Source: Talpa occidentalis
Lineage: Eukaryota; Chordata; Mammalia; Eulipotyphla; Talpidae
Assembly (NCBI RefSeq): GCF_014898055.3
Contig: NW_023601212.1
Location: forward strand, 56,594,329-56,658,328
Direction of reading: 5' to 3'
Length of the DNA: 64,000 nucleotides
Below are positions 22,208 through 33,119 of this stretch, piece by piece. The position numbers and the translations under genes were made by a program. Each line of letters starts with the position of its first letter. The first letter of the stretch is position 1. The notes under the pieces are model-generated. The model was given only the letters and a program-made list of their open reading frames with translations. It ran no database searches and had not been told where the DNA came from.

Positions 22208-22759
22208 TTTTTTCTAATATTTTATTTTATATAATTCTTACATCATTTTTCATTTTTGTACAATGTATGCATTTTCATTCTGGTTATATTCCCCATACAA
22301 TTGCAGCCCCCCTTATTTTGACCCTAATCTTTCTTCTCCCCATGCTCCCCCACCCTGCCCCGGTAGTATGTCTCTGCTTTATAGTTGTTTGTTGATTTTG
22401 ATTTTTACTTTGTATTAATTAGCCTTTTTCCTGGTCCCTTATTTAGGTTTTCTAAATTCCTGCTATGAGTGAGACCATCTGGTATTTTTCTTTTTCATTC
22501 TGACTTATTTCGCTGAGCGTGATCCCTTCTAGCTCCATCCATGTTGCTGCAAATGGCATGTGTTTATTTTTTTGATTGCTGAGTAATATTCCATTGTGTG
22601 TATGAACAACATCTTCTTGATCCAGTCATCTATTTTTGGGCATTTGGGTTGTTTCCACAGTTTACCTATTGTAAATAGTGTTGCTATAACATAGGGGTGC
22701 AGGTGCCCTTTGGAATTAATGTTTCTGAGTCATTTAAGTAAATACCTAGGGTGGAATTG
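22208..22759 (-). mobile_element. 5'-truncated LINE-1 with target duplication
   Basis: The reverse complement of the end of ORF2 and 3' UTR. The T tract at the left is the A tail; 'tgctgagtaatattccattgtgtg' near 22579 is the end of ORF2, and the C-rich block at about 22319-22365 is the G-rich 3' UTR tract. The perfect duplication CTGACTCCTGCTTT is at 22194-22207 and 22760-22773. Its 3' UTR matches the copy at 51755-52058, so both come from one young lineage. Confidence 0.93.
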
Positions 22760-22773
22760 CTGACTCCTGCTTT

Positions 22774-23465
22774 TAGGGATACTTTTTGAATTCTTTGGGA
22801 CTTCTTCACTCCCTTCCTGAACACAAGGGATCTCTACTTTTACTTCCCCACAGGACATTGGCACCTCTGTTCTGGTGACCTCCAGACTTGGCCCCCATGT
22901 CATGCATTCTCTTTCCCTGTGCCATCAAAGCAGCCAGTAAGGCTCCATCTCATCTTTTACATTTTATAGGTGGATGCTGGATGTGTGCACAAAAGCACAT
23001 TTTAGGCCCTCGGAGGAGTTCTTTTGTAGTCTGTTCCCATACATGTAAGATGAGGGCGAGATCTCCACTCCATATACACGCCTTTGTGGGGGAAGATCAG
23101 CATTTAGACACGCCTATGTATATTTATTTATTTATGTTACATGTACACAGGCATGAAGTTTGTCTTAGTCTTACAACCTTACATCATGTGAGTGAAGGGA
23201 TGAAGGGTTGAGTAGCTTTTGTTTACTTCCTTTGAAATTTTGCACCATGGCAAAGTGATATCTACATCTAAGTTTCAAGGAGTTAGCCTAACGTTCCATT
23301 TAACCTTCTGTATAGACACACACAAATATACATCTTGGTGTACCCTTATCTATAAGTATCACCAGTCACAGAACTAGTAACAAAGAAAGTGGGCTGGGAG
23401 TTGCCTCCCACTGTCAGTCTTCGTTTTCTCTTTAACACTGTCCAGTATGTTTATTATGATCTCAT
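22774..23465. other. Unique-looking interval, no gene seen
   Basis: No repeat or exon is recognised. The 107-codon frame at 22888-23211 has no domain that I know. Confidence 0.45.
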
Positions 23466-23862
23466 TTTACCTGCAGGAGAGTATGGTGAGTGATGTGTGT
23501 GTGGTATGTGATCTGTGTGTGGTGCACTGTGTGTGGGTGTGTGCATGCATGTTGTATGTGTAGGTGTGTTGTATATGCATGTGGTACATGTAGTGTGTGA
23601 CATGTGCATGTGTGTGGTGTCTATGGTGTGTGATGTGTGTGGTGTGCTGTGTGTGGGGTATATGTATTGTGTTGCACATGTAGCTGTGTTGTGTATGTGT
23701 GTGGCATGTGTAGCATGTGGCATGTGCATGTGTGTGGGGTGTCTGTGTGGTGTGTGTGCTGTGTGTGGTGTTCTGTGTGTGGGATGTATATGTGTTGAGT
23801 GGCTTGGAGTATAGTATGTGTATTGGGGTGTGTGTGTATGTGTGTTTGTGTGTGTGTGTGAT
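23466..23862. repeat. GT-rich minisatellite, 120-bp higher-order period
   Basis: An irregular TGTG-rich tract of about 400 bp. It is more than a decayed dinucleotide run: the segment from 23521 aligns with the one from 23641 at an exact 120-bp offset. CATGTGCATGTGTGTGG, for example, is at 23601 and again at 23721, and the tags GTGGTACATGTAG and GTGGCATGTGTAG are at 23581 and 23701. A third, decayed unit follows. The 99-164-codon frames here are low-complexity artefacts. Confidence 0.85.
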
Positions 23863-23869
23863 GCTGGGA

Positions 23870-24545
23870 GATGAGCAGTTAGTCTGGGCCCTAAGCTCCT
23901 TTGAATTCACTCTGGGCCCCCTGTGGTACAGACTGTCTGCATGCTCTTTAAACCACACCATAGGATGAATGCCACTGTTGGCATCACAGTTTGCTACAAA
24001 GCATTTAAAATAAGGCCCAAGGCAATTAGGACATCAAATAATCCTATTGTTCTTATAATACCTAAATGTTGAATATTTGAAAGGTAAGCAGGCTTGGATT
24101 TGTGATGGAAAGAAAATATCCCTTTAAGTTGTTAAGGCGAACCTGGGTTACATTCATAAACATGTAAAGTTTCAAGTAATAAAATAAGGGCCAATTCAGA
24201 GGTTCGTTTAGGAAGGTGACCAGAACATAATTAAGGTAACTGACTTTATAGGTGATTTGGAATCCTGTCTCTAAGAAGATGGTTACTGTGAGATATTCAG
24301 ACAACCCAGAGAGAATGAGCATACAAACTGCACTGAGGAAGAAAATAAGCGGAGGTTGTTAAGAGAGCGATGCTGGAGAGAGAGAGAGAGAGTGAGTGGA
24401 TCCAAATTCCATCTAAATAATTTATGATGGAGAGGACACTTCAGGAAACATGTAGAACTTTCCTCACCAGTGAATTGTTCCCTCTGTCATAGAGTAGTTG
24501 TGAGAATGCTTTCAGTGTTCTTAGAATCCTGGAAGTGCTCAGGAA

Positions 24546-24580
<35 letters not shown>

Positions 24581-26714
24581 GTCATTATTTCTAGATTTTT
24601 TTCCCTAGAAGTAACAGAAGTCTGATACAAAGATGAACCTTTCCAGTAGTTTATAAAACAAAACCTGCAGTCCAAGCTATTGTTATTAACAGAGACCATT
24701 TCAGATTTTATATTGATTGGATTTCACTATTTTGTCAAAAAATATTAATTGACTCAGTTTTAGACAAAAAAGAGACAAAAGTGCTTAATTCCACAAACGG
24801 AGTGAATTTCAGTTGACTCTGCTTTTTAAGTGCTTACTTTACTGAATCTTTTTTCTCTGGAAGAGAGAAAAAAGTTGCACAAAAACTGTTTCAACTTCTG
24901 ACTATATTGCTTTATAGACAAGCCTATTACAGAATCAATTTTTAGTCATGAAGCGATGACCTGTATTATTTGGAACTCATTACATCCTAAACCCAACAAC
25001 CTCTAACTTTCACAGGGGGTTATAGTAACAGACAGAGATGGACTTATCACTGAGGCCACAGCCTGATGACAGTTCTGAAGGACTCTCTCTCAATGCTGAT
25101 ATGGGAGCCCAGACCCATTTTATGCTGTGGCTCCCCTGTTTTCTAGGGTCTTTTTGGAGTCCTCCACTGGATGGATCTTCAGCTTTCCCCAGCCCATGAA
25201 CAAAGACATAGAATGAGGGTGAGAGTATGTGGCGGGATGTGTTATATCCATTTTGGAAATTCATTAATTACTAATGGTTGTTTTGACCAGACCCTGATCT
25301 CAGGCCCCTAACCTAAATTCAAGGGAAGCCAGAAAATGTAGTTTTCCTATATTCCTTTGACAGGAAAAGGGGCAGGAGAGCATTTAGTCAGCCTCTGCTG
25401 TGTGACTTGCGTTGATGTGAGATTAAAGAAGAGATTTGTTTTGGGTAAGGCTTTTAAAGATGATTTGAAAGAAGGGATGTTGAGAAACCTTGGCCTCTAG
25501 ATCAAGGCAAAAGCTTTTTAAAATTTCAGAATGTGAATATTGGCATCAATCTGTGAGGCAGTGAGGACCTCTTTGACTCAGACGTCCCCTAGCCCTCTGG
25601 GTAGGCAGAGCTCATTTTTGCCACTTTAGATGAAGATGCTGAGAAAGTGGCAGTAGTTTTATGCTTGCTAGATATTCTAGGCTTGCTGCTAACATATCAG
25701 AACACTGCCTGATAAATTCCAGAGGACAGTGAAACCCTTTTCCACTGACTGATCTAATTTAGCTTGAAGTTAACTTGATAGCACCTATCTTCCTGTCTCC
25801 TCAAGGATTTCTCTTAACATGCTTCAATTTTCACATCTGAGTCTGGGTCGTAACTATGGTCTTTACCCTGTCCCCATTCTCGGATTGCACATTAAAGAGT
25901 TACTAAACATCTCTTAAGGAAACATAATAATATTCATTTTGGATTGTCTTCAGATCGTAAGGTAGCTCTGCAAAGAAACTCCAGCTCATGCAACACTCTA
26001 TTTAATAATAGTAATTTGTAGAAGCACAATGCAATGTCCTAAAGTAATAATCATACTATATGGCTGCCAGGTTTTTATTTGAGTAATTAGCCCCATGAGA
26101 GGCTGGGCAAATGTGGTAGCGTGCTGATCAACTTTGAGAGGGAGAGCACAAAACTGCCTTCACAAAGTCCTCAAATGCCAATTAGGGTGTATGATGGATG
26201 ATTTGGTACGACTTCGGGCCAGGCTGGATTGCTTGTGCTTCTTCCCTTCTCTATTCCTGTTCTGCACCTCAGTCAGTGCTAAGCTGGACCAGATAATTGC
26301 CGTTCTCTTCAGCTCTTGGAGCCAATCTTTTGTTCTTTCTGCCATCTAGCACACGTAAGGAATGACTTTCTCTACTTCTTCTTTCCTGCCCCAGTGGGAG
26401 CCCAAGAAAAAGGAAAAGCAATTTAATTTTAGTGTTATCTGAAGTCAGACATAATTAGGAAGACAAATCTGCTGGGAAAAACCTCTGCATTCCAACGCCA
26501 AATACTGTGGTGTTGGCAGTCAGATCAAGCACCGGCTTAAGCATTAACTGTGCTCTACGATGCTTCCACTGAAGGTAATAGTTACGTTCAAGAGGGTGTG
26601 ATGTGACCCATGGTATTTCCAAATTCTTAAGAATAACACGAAATGAAAAAAACACATAACTTATTTGTATGCTTGAGTTCTAAAAATCATCCTTTGATTT
26701 TTCATGGTAGACAG
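23870..26714. other. Unique-looking interval, no gene seen
   Basis: This is a long repeat-poor stretch, AT-rich in places, with an (ATT)n run and a short GA run at about 24376-24391. The parts around 24715-24930 and 25960-26200 contain several TAAT/ATTA and AP-1-like cores and may be conserved non-coding DNA, which cannot be judged from one sequence. No exon is recognised. Confidence 0.45.
24548..24580. repeat. (ATT)n microsatellite
   Basis: Eleven perfect ATT units. Confidence 0.97.
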
Positions 26715-26872
26715 AGTGTCAGACTGGGGGGAACTGTAATCAAAGGGCTACTCAAAATGCTATAAAGATGTGGGCCCCACCCCAGACATAGTATGTTCAA
26801 ATTTCTGGAGTAGGACCAAATAATCTGAATTTCTGACAAGCCCCCCAGTTTGAGAGTTCATTAATTGTTTGG
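26715..26872. mobile_element. MER5A-like hAT fragment
   Basis: 'gatgtgggccccaccccagaca' near 26767, 'ataatctgaatttctgacaagcccccc' near 26819 and a final 'agtttgagagttca' follow MER5A, a non-autonomous hAT-Charlie element. Confidence 0.65.
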
Positions 26873-27694
26873 CAGCCATTAAACAAGTAGTCAAACCACA
26901 AAATTATCCTCTGGCAAAGGGGAATATAAACACAAGCTCTGCTGGTTACACAGAGCTACATAGAGGTTCAAAGGAAATCATGGGCCCCAAATCCCTTTGC
27001 TGAATGAAATTTCTCCTGCAAAGATAAGCTTGTGTTATTATTGTCAGGGACTGCAGGACAGACACACAGCCATCTTTTGCTTCTATATGTTCTTGAAAAT
27101 ATCTCAGGTCCTCCTGAGTATCAGAGTGTGACACATTTATTCTGGATCCCTAATGTTAGTTGAGGTTCTGTCAATTGCAGCAGCAGCAGCAGCTCCAAAG
27201 TGCATGTGGAGTTAACTATAAGCAAGATTCCATTTGCGCACTTACAGATTTTAAAGGGGACAAGCCCAATGTTCTCTTCTGTTGATCAGGGACACAAACA
27301 AAGCTATTAGCTCTAGGTCTAAGGAACGGGGAAAAAAATCACTTTTCATATTGTGCAACCAACCCTAAATCAGGTCAATCTCTCCTTCATTGCTGGCTAA
27401 TATCCAACTCAGAGTGAAAAGCTGATGTTTTTGTTTAGAATGGATTTTTGCAGTGTTTATAAACCAAGACTCCTTGAAGTTTTCATTAGGAGGATCACAC
27501 AGTTCACCTCTTGTCCTGCCCTTTCTCCTGGAATAGTTGAGTGATTTTGAAAATTCTCACTAGTGTAATTGATTAGTAAGGAAAATTATTTTTGAAAGTC
27601 ACCTTCTCCAAAGCAGAACTAAGATTGACCTAATAGTCAATATTCTATGACCTTGGTTTAAGCAGCTTTGGGAATGATGAGACCATGACCTTTA
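26873..27694. other. Unique-looking interval, no gene seen
   Basis: No repeat family or exon is recognised, apart from a (CAG)n-like run at about 27178-27191. Confidence 0.45.
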
Positions 27695-27709
27695 CTCATT
27701 GTGTCTTTG

Positions 27710-27975
27710 TTTTTTTTTTTTTTTTTAATTTATTTATTTATACAAGCACTGGGTACAGTCAGAAGCGTGGGAGCGTGAGAGAATTCACCAGAGCCAGAGT
27801 GGGGAGCAGAACAGACAGACTGATGAAGTACACTGCTGAGGGGAGCAGTGGGCACGGCGGTGATGTCTGCTGCCCATGTGGGACCCTCGCTGGCGGCCAG
27901 GGATTGAACTGGCACTGCAGAGGCTGCGGGCAGCTTTGCAGCCCAGCACTCAACCACTGCGCCAATGGGGAGGCC
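27710..27975 (-). mobile_element. tRNA-derived SINE, subfamily A
   Basis: A full-length SINE in reverse orientation. The duplication CTCATTGTGT(C/T)TTTG is at 27695-27709 and 27976-27990, with one mismatch. It has the subfamily A 3' region ('acaagcactgggtacagtcagaagc' on plus strand). The frames of 60-106 codons here are read-through of the SINE. Confidence 0.92.
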
Positions 27976-28019
27976 CTCATTGTGTTTTTGAATGTGTGAG
28001 TGAGAGAATAAACACGTAT

Positions 28020-28180
28020 CAACTTGGTGCCAGCACTTTCCTAGGCACACGAAACATGTTATGTTATTGAGTCCTAATAATTTATTATACTGGTGACAAA
28101 GATATTATTATGCCTACATTTATGGACAAGGAAGTAGAGGCTCAGGTAGTTAACTTGCTAATAGGCGATGGAGTCAAGAT
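28020..28180 (-). mobile_element. MIR fragment
   Basis: 'ggtgccagcactttcctaggcac' near 28026, 'tggacaaggaagtagaggctcaggtagttaacttgc' near 28122 follow the MIR reverse complement. Confidence 0.7.
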
Positions 28181-28184
28181 TTTT

Positions 28185-28368
28185 CTATGTAACAAATTAC
28201 CCAAAATGTAATGATTTAAAAGGATAAGCCTCTATCATCACTCACCATTCTACAGCCAGTATTGGTTGACAGGTCAGCTGAGCAGCACTGCTGATCTGGG
28301 TCAGTTTCAGCTAATCCTGGTTGTGTTTACAAGTGCATTTGCAGTCAGTTCTCTAGTTGGCTGGTGCT

Positions 28369-28422
<54 letters not shown>

Positions 28423-28530
28423 GGAGAGAGAGAGAGAGAGACTGGTTGAGGGGGCCTTATTTACATGTCTGGCAGTTGGTAGACTTTTGGCTAGGGTGAT
28501 GGGCATGTGGCAGATTGTACTTTTCAAATA
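28185..28530 (-). mobile_element. Ancient MaLR-type LTR with embedded microsatellite
   Basis: 'tgtaacaaattacccaaaatgtaatgatttaaaa' near 28187, 'gtcagctgagcagcactgctgatctgggtcag' near 28272 and 'tttacatgtctggcagttggtagacttttggctagggtgatgggc' near 28460 fit the reverse complement of an old LTR. A compound (GT)n(GA)n repeat has expanded inside it. Confidence 0.6.
28372..28442. repeat. Compound (GT)n(GA)n microsatellite
   Basis: About 20 GT units pass directly into about 15 GA units with one GGG interruption. Confidence 0.97.
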
Positions 28531-28559
28531 TGGCTACCACAGTATGTCCTGTCTCACAT

Positions 28560-29097
28560 GGTCTTTTTATAATGTGATATGGCAGTTTATTCATCTACGT
28601 CCTTTTCCCTTGAATCTGGGCAGGCCTTTGTGTGATTGTTTTGACCAACAGAATATGTCAGAGGAAATGTGGGCCAATTTCTAGGCTTAGTCCTTGAGAA
28701 ACTTGGAGCTTCCATTTTCTTCTCTTCCCTTCCCTTTTGCTCTCAGAATCTACCTAGAACACTGTGAGGAAGCCAAGCAGCCATGTGGAGAGGCTCTGTG
28801 TAGGTATCCAGCTGAGAGTCCCAGCTGAGCTCCCAGCTGACAAGGATCGTGCAGCAGATGTGTGAGTGAGTGAGTGAGTGAGTGAGTGAGTGAGCCTTAG
28901 ATGATTCTGGCTCTGACCTATGGAGCTGCCCCCAGCCTTTGAGCTGCTCCAGCTGGAGCCATGCAAGGCAGGGAGGGGTGACTATATACCAGGCTCTGGC
29001 ACAGGGCTAATTTGTAAGGAAAATAAATGATTGTTTTAAGCTACTGAGTTTTAGGTAGTAGTTGTGCTGCAGTAGATAACTGTAACAGAGAGTTATT
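28560..29097 (+). mobile_element. Ancient MaLR/ERVL-type LTR
   Basis: 'gtgtgattgttttgaccaacagaatatgtcagagg' near 28630, 'ctgtgaggaagccaagcagccatgtggagagg' near 28762, and a 3' end of 'aaataaatgattgttttaagctactgagtttt' near 29020 with 'agataactgtaacag'. Structure and order fit a MLT-type LTR. A (GAGT)n run has expanded inside it. Confidence 0.68.
28863..28894. repeat. (GAGT)n microsatellite
   Basis: Eight GAGT units, perfect. Confidence 0.96.
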
Positions 29098-29563
29098 GGG
29101 TCATGTGTCTCCCTCAGCAAGGTAGATTGGGCTGGTAGATTGGCACAGTTGCTAGCAGGATTCTAAGAGAGAATAGAGAGGGAGTCAGGGTGGGGAAAGA
29201 GAGAGAGACTGAGAAAGAGGGGTCTGTTGCAGTCTAGGCTCAGAAAGGGCATACAGGCACTTCCAGCATATTCTCTTATGCAAAATAAATCGCAGGGCCA
29301 TCTCAGATTCAAGGGAAGGGGAAACAAAGTCTGGGAGGAACTGAAAAGTCATACTGGAAGGTGAGAAATAAAACTTGTGGTCATTGCCCCTATACATTGC
29401 ATTATGTCACTTCCTAAAGCTTGTGGACTATTCAGGTCAGTAGAAAAGGTGAAATGACACTTTTAGGACATTAACAATTGTATTTCATATAACAATATGT
29501 AGAGAACAGGGCCTGGCATTCTGGCAAGGTTTAACTACATAGAATGTTTCCTGCATGGTTATC
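29098..29563. other. Unique-looking interval, no gene seen
   Basis: No exon or family is recognised. A GA-rich patch lies at about 29165-29220. Confidence 0.45.
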
Positions 29564-30029
29564 TGTAGTGGCAGGAATGGACTCGGAGCAGGTTTTCTGA
29601 TCCAGCAGACAGGGTAAAGGAGAAGTCCTGGAGCCCTCAGTGGCTTTTCAGGCTTTTATTGGGACTTACCGGGTACATGGCAGGTAGGGGTGCTGGGGGG
29701 GCCGGGAGGCTGGCAGGCCTCCCAGCCCCCGGCAAGTCTTCACTCTGGGCTCTCCGGCCTTCTCTCATGTTCTCTCTGCTCTTCTCATGGTTCTGCTTCT
29801 GCTTTTCTGCTTCTCAGCTTCTACTGCTTCTCTTCTCTCGGCTTCTGCTGGCATCCCCGTGACACTGCCCCTAAAAGCCCAGTCTCAGCCCAGGTGAATC
29901 CCATCTACATATGCCCACACCCTATTCCAGGTGTCCGCCATCAGGCATGCATTTGGGACCACAGGGTTCCGTCATCTATCCTATGGTGGGAGGGCAGGAA
30001 AGCCTGATACTTTTTACCTTACCCTACAA
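29564..30029 (-). mobile_element. Solo LTR of an endogenous retrovirus (copy 3, long variant)
   Basis: Read on the minus strand this runs from TGTAGGGTAAGG to GCCACTACA, 466 bp, and matches the LTRs at 507-923 and 2832-3247. It has AATAAA (minus strand, near 29660). Its extra length lies mainly in the U3 part near 29895-29940. The TATA box of the other two copies is altered to CTTTTAG. The 5-bp flanks (TTATC and ACATT) do not match, so no target duplication is visible. Confidence 0.85.
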
Positions 30030-30834
30030 CATTGCTCTCTCAAAATCCACACAATTTATGAATGGTAGAGGAATGTAATCCCCCATGGACTTCAGAGGAG
30101 TCATGGGAATAAATCTTGTAAGGAATGGGGACTTTTTCCCTCTAGGCCGAAGAATATATGGGGCATGTATCAAAGCCTCATTTACACCTATTCACTGACA
30201 TCAGGAAGTTGAAATGATGGTCTTAAGACTATTGTCAGGACCTTACTGGATCTAAGGTTCTGATCACCCACCTCTGAAGATGGGTTCTATTGGGAAGCAT
30301 AGAATGTCAGGGGTAAATGACCTATTTGGGTCAGTTTTAGAGCAAGTTTAGTGGCTTCTGTTAGAGGCCTAACTTGGGGAAAAGGTCCAGTCAGTGACCC
30401 CTTTCCTGGCCGGGGGAACACAAGGAGTGGTCTCTGGACTGGCTGTATAGAGCTAGGCCTCTTTTGATGTCTTCAGATTGACTAAGCCAGATTCACTTCA
30501 GCTCTATTTAGTCAAGTCAGCACATAGTTATCCTAGTCACCATTAGGTGAGAACTAAAATAAGATCTAAGCCTGGCCTCAGAGATATTCATGGTCTCACA
30601 AATAAGCCAGTAAACCAGTTCTTACCATTCAACATGCTTAGTGCTGTGCTCATCCCAAGGAGGATGTGAACAGGAACACACATCCTGGAGAGTACAGCTT
30701 AGTCTGTAAACCACTCTGGACCTGCCCCCGAACTTAATAGCTAATATTTAGACGTTCTAATGCAGTGCAAGAAAGATCCTTCCTTTGGCTTTATAAAATT
30801 TTATAATTTACAATTTGTATAAGTTTTCTTTTGT
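30030..30834. other. Unique-looking interval, no gene seen
   Basis: No exon or repeat family is recognised. Nothing here resembles internal retroviral sequence belonging to the neighbouring LTR. Confidence 0.45.
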
Positions 30835-30975
30835 ATCTCCTCACAATCTGCTCAGGTGTGTGGAACAAATATCATGAACTCATTCTGTTAATAAAGAAAT
30901 TGAGGCACAGAAAGCTCTAGACTATCCACTGTGACATATTGAAAACATGGACCCAGGTCTCCTTCTCCAAGTCCA
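30835..30975 (-). mobile_element. MIR fragment
   Basis: 'aataaagaaattgaggcacagaaagctc' near 30891 with 'catggacccaggtctccttctcc' near 30945 follows the MIR reverse complement. Low-complexity flanks make the ends uncertain. Confidence 0.6.
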
Positions 30976-31235
30976 TGTTTTCTCTGTCCCATCATCTTCT
31001 TCTTTGGGCAAGAACAGCCAATAAATGGTCAAGATTTTTGGGACCTGGAATTAGATCGTTTAAGCAAGCATGATAAGACCTGGCTTAGGCGACATCAGCC
31101 TCCCCTACAGATATGAGTCTCCTCCATTTGTATCTTGGCTTTCACTGGTCAGAAGCTATGCTTAGCTGTGGTATTTGTGGTATTTACTGTGTCTGTCTGG
31201 TTAGAATGGGCTTCTTACAGTTCTTTTGGGAACAC

Positions 31236-31960
31236 TAATTAATTTTAAAAAATTTTTAAGATTATTTTTTAAGGGTTACAACACTGTGTATGTTTCAGAT
31301 ATATAGCTTTATACCTTAGCAAATGTGCATATGCCATATCATGCCCATCACCAAAGGTCTAGCTTCTTTCCACCACCATCCAGTTGATCCTCTCTATCCA
31401 TTCTCTTCCTTCCTCTCACGTAACCACAGTATATTATCAGAATACAAGGGTTTGCTTTTGTTTTGTTTTGTTAGCTTTATTTTCTACAGATGGGTAAAAT
31501 TATACAGTATTTGTCTTTCAACATCTGGCTTATTTCACTTAACATAATTTCTTCAAAGTCCACCCATGTTGTTTCATATGGCAAGATTTCATCTTTTTTT
31601 TTAATAGCTTAGTAGTATTCCATTCTGCATATATAACACATCTTCTTTTTAAATTAATTTATTTATTTATACACTGGGTACAGTCAGAAGCACAGGAAGG
31701 TGACAGAATTCACCAGAGCCAGAGTGGGGAACAGAAAAGGTAGACTGATGATATACACTGCTGAGGGGAGCAGCGGGCACGCCAGGAGAGGTCTGCGTGC
31801 CATGTGGGACCCTCGCTGGCGGCCAGGGATCGAACCAGCACTGCAGAGGCTGCGGGCAGCTTCGCAGCCCAATGCTCAACCGCTGCACCACCCTATACCA
31901 CATCTTCTTTATTCATTCATTGGCTATGGGGACTTAGAATGTTCCCTGAAAATAGTATGG
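31236..31960 (-). mobile_element. Old LINE-1 3' fragment, split by a SINE
   Basis: The reverse complement of an L1 3' region: 'gggttacaacactgtgtatg' near 31273, 'ctggcttatttcacttaacataattt' near 31524, 'agcttagtagtattccattctgcat' near 31605. After the SINE it continues with 'cacatcttctttattcattcattggctatgggg' near 31899. Confidence 0.78.
31649..31893 (-). mobile_element. tRNA-derived SINE, subfamily A, slightly 5' truncated
   Basis: A reverse-oriented SINE with the duplication TATA(A/C)CACATCTTCTTT at 31632-31648 and 31894-31910. It ends at 'gcaccaccc' on the plus strand, about a dozen bases short of the family 5' end, so reverse transcription stopped just before the end. It lies inside an old L1. 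Confidence 0.9.
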
Positions 31961-31966
31961 GAGTAT

Positions 31967-31967
<1 letters not shown>

Positions 31968-32021
<54 letters not shown>

Positions 32022-32037
32022 CCTACCTACCTATCTA
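31968..32037. repeat. (ATCT)n microsatellite
   Basis: About thirteen ATCT units followed by three ACCT units and further ATCT. It lies just past the old L1. Confidence 0.97.
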
Positions 32038-32040
32038 TAT

Positions 32041-32552
32041 AATAGATTTATCTATATTTTTATATACACATCAAATTATAACATATATAAAATATGATTT
32101 TCTGCTTTTATACATAGATATTATTTTTCCTTGCTGCATCATATTTCTTCCAATACAATAGTTATTGAAACTCAATTACCACCATGAAACCTAGGGCCAT
32201 AATTCATGTCTGAAATTAACAAAATGGGAGTGTAGGTTGGTAACCTTTCACTAGATCAACAGGGTCAGGGATCAGGAGAGGTAATAACAATGTATAAATA
32301 TCCTGCTTTTCATCATTCCTTGATTGACAAGCCTTGATGTGTCACCTGCCTGCCAGGTAGAGGGCACTGACACAAATAATGTTTTGGAGAGTACATATTT
32401 TAAAAGGATATGTTGCAAACCTTTGTTGCAACCTCCAACTTCTCAGTGATATATCAAGATGGTATTACCCAATGATTAGTTTCATATGGCAGCAAGGAGG
32501 GGAAGCTAATGAAAATATAAAGGATCACAGTGAGTATAAGGTAAAGGATATT
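32041..32552. other. AT-rich unique interval, no gene seen
   Basis: No gene or family is recognised. The left 100 bases are AT-rich with TATATA motifs. Confidence 0.45.
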
Positions 32553-32554
32553 TA

Positions 32555-33119
32555 GGGCCTCCCCAGTGGTGCAGGGGGTTAAGACACAACCTATGAAGCT
32601 GTTCGCAGCCTCCGCAGCATGAGTTTGATCCCCTGGCCAGCCAGGGAGCAACCCATATGGCGCAGCAGACCTATCCTGACACGCCTGCTGCTCCCCTCAG
32701 CAATGTACTTCGGTCAATCTGCCTGTTCTGTTCCCCACTCTGTCTCTGGTGGATCCTCTCACAGCCCACCTCTGGCCTGTGCCCCAGCTCTTGTTTTTTT
32801 TTTTTTTTAAAGATTTATTTATCTATGCATACAAGAGCTGGGGCACAGGTCAGAGATGAGGGGGGCGGACGGTGTGCGTGTGAGAGTATCCACCAGAGAC
32901 AGCGTGGGGAATGGAACAGGGAGATTAACTGAAATACACTGCTGAGGGGAGCAGCGGGCAAGACAGGAGAGGTTTGCCTTACCACGTGGGTTTCTCCCTG
33001 GTGGGCCAGGGATCAAACTTGTGCTGCAGAGCCCTCACAGTGTGGTGTCCAACCCCTTGTGCCACCAGGGAGGCCCTGTACCTCAGCTCTTGCATGCATA
33101 AATATATCTTTTTAAAAAA
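32555..33119 (+). mobile_element. tRNA-derived SINE, subfamily B, split by a second SINE
   Basis: A forward SINE starts at 32555 with GGGCCTCCCCAGTGG and reaches 'cctgtgccccagctcttg' at 32793. After an inverted SINE it resumes at 33093 with 'catgcataaatatatcttt' and its A tail. AAAGGAT-like flanks at about 32543 and 33117 may be its own decayed duplication. Confidence 0.9.
32794..33075 (-). mobile_element. tRNA-derived SINE inserted inside another SINE
   Basis: A complete reverse-oriented SINE, from the T tract at 32794 to the reverse complement of the family 5' end at about 33062-33075. The duplicated host-SINE sequence CTGT(G/A)CC(C/T)CAGCTCTTG lies at 32777-32793 and 33076-33092. This makes a tail-to-tail inverted pair with arms of about 230 bp. 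Confidence 0.93.

Noticed and set aside
23467..23961. 164-codon His/Thr-rich frame and its Cys/Val-rich opposite-strand partner
   Set aside because: Both are translations of the TG/CA-rich minisatellite, where stops are rare. There is no protein family.
31700..32161. 153-codon frame with a Tyr-Leu-Ser-Ile repeat
   Set aside because: It is SINE sequence followed by the (ATCT)n microsatellite; the periodic peptide is the microsatellite translated.
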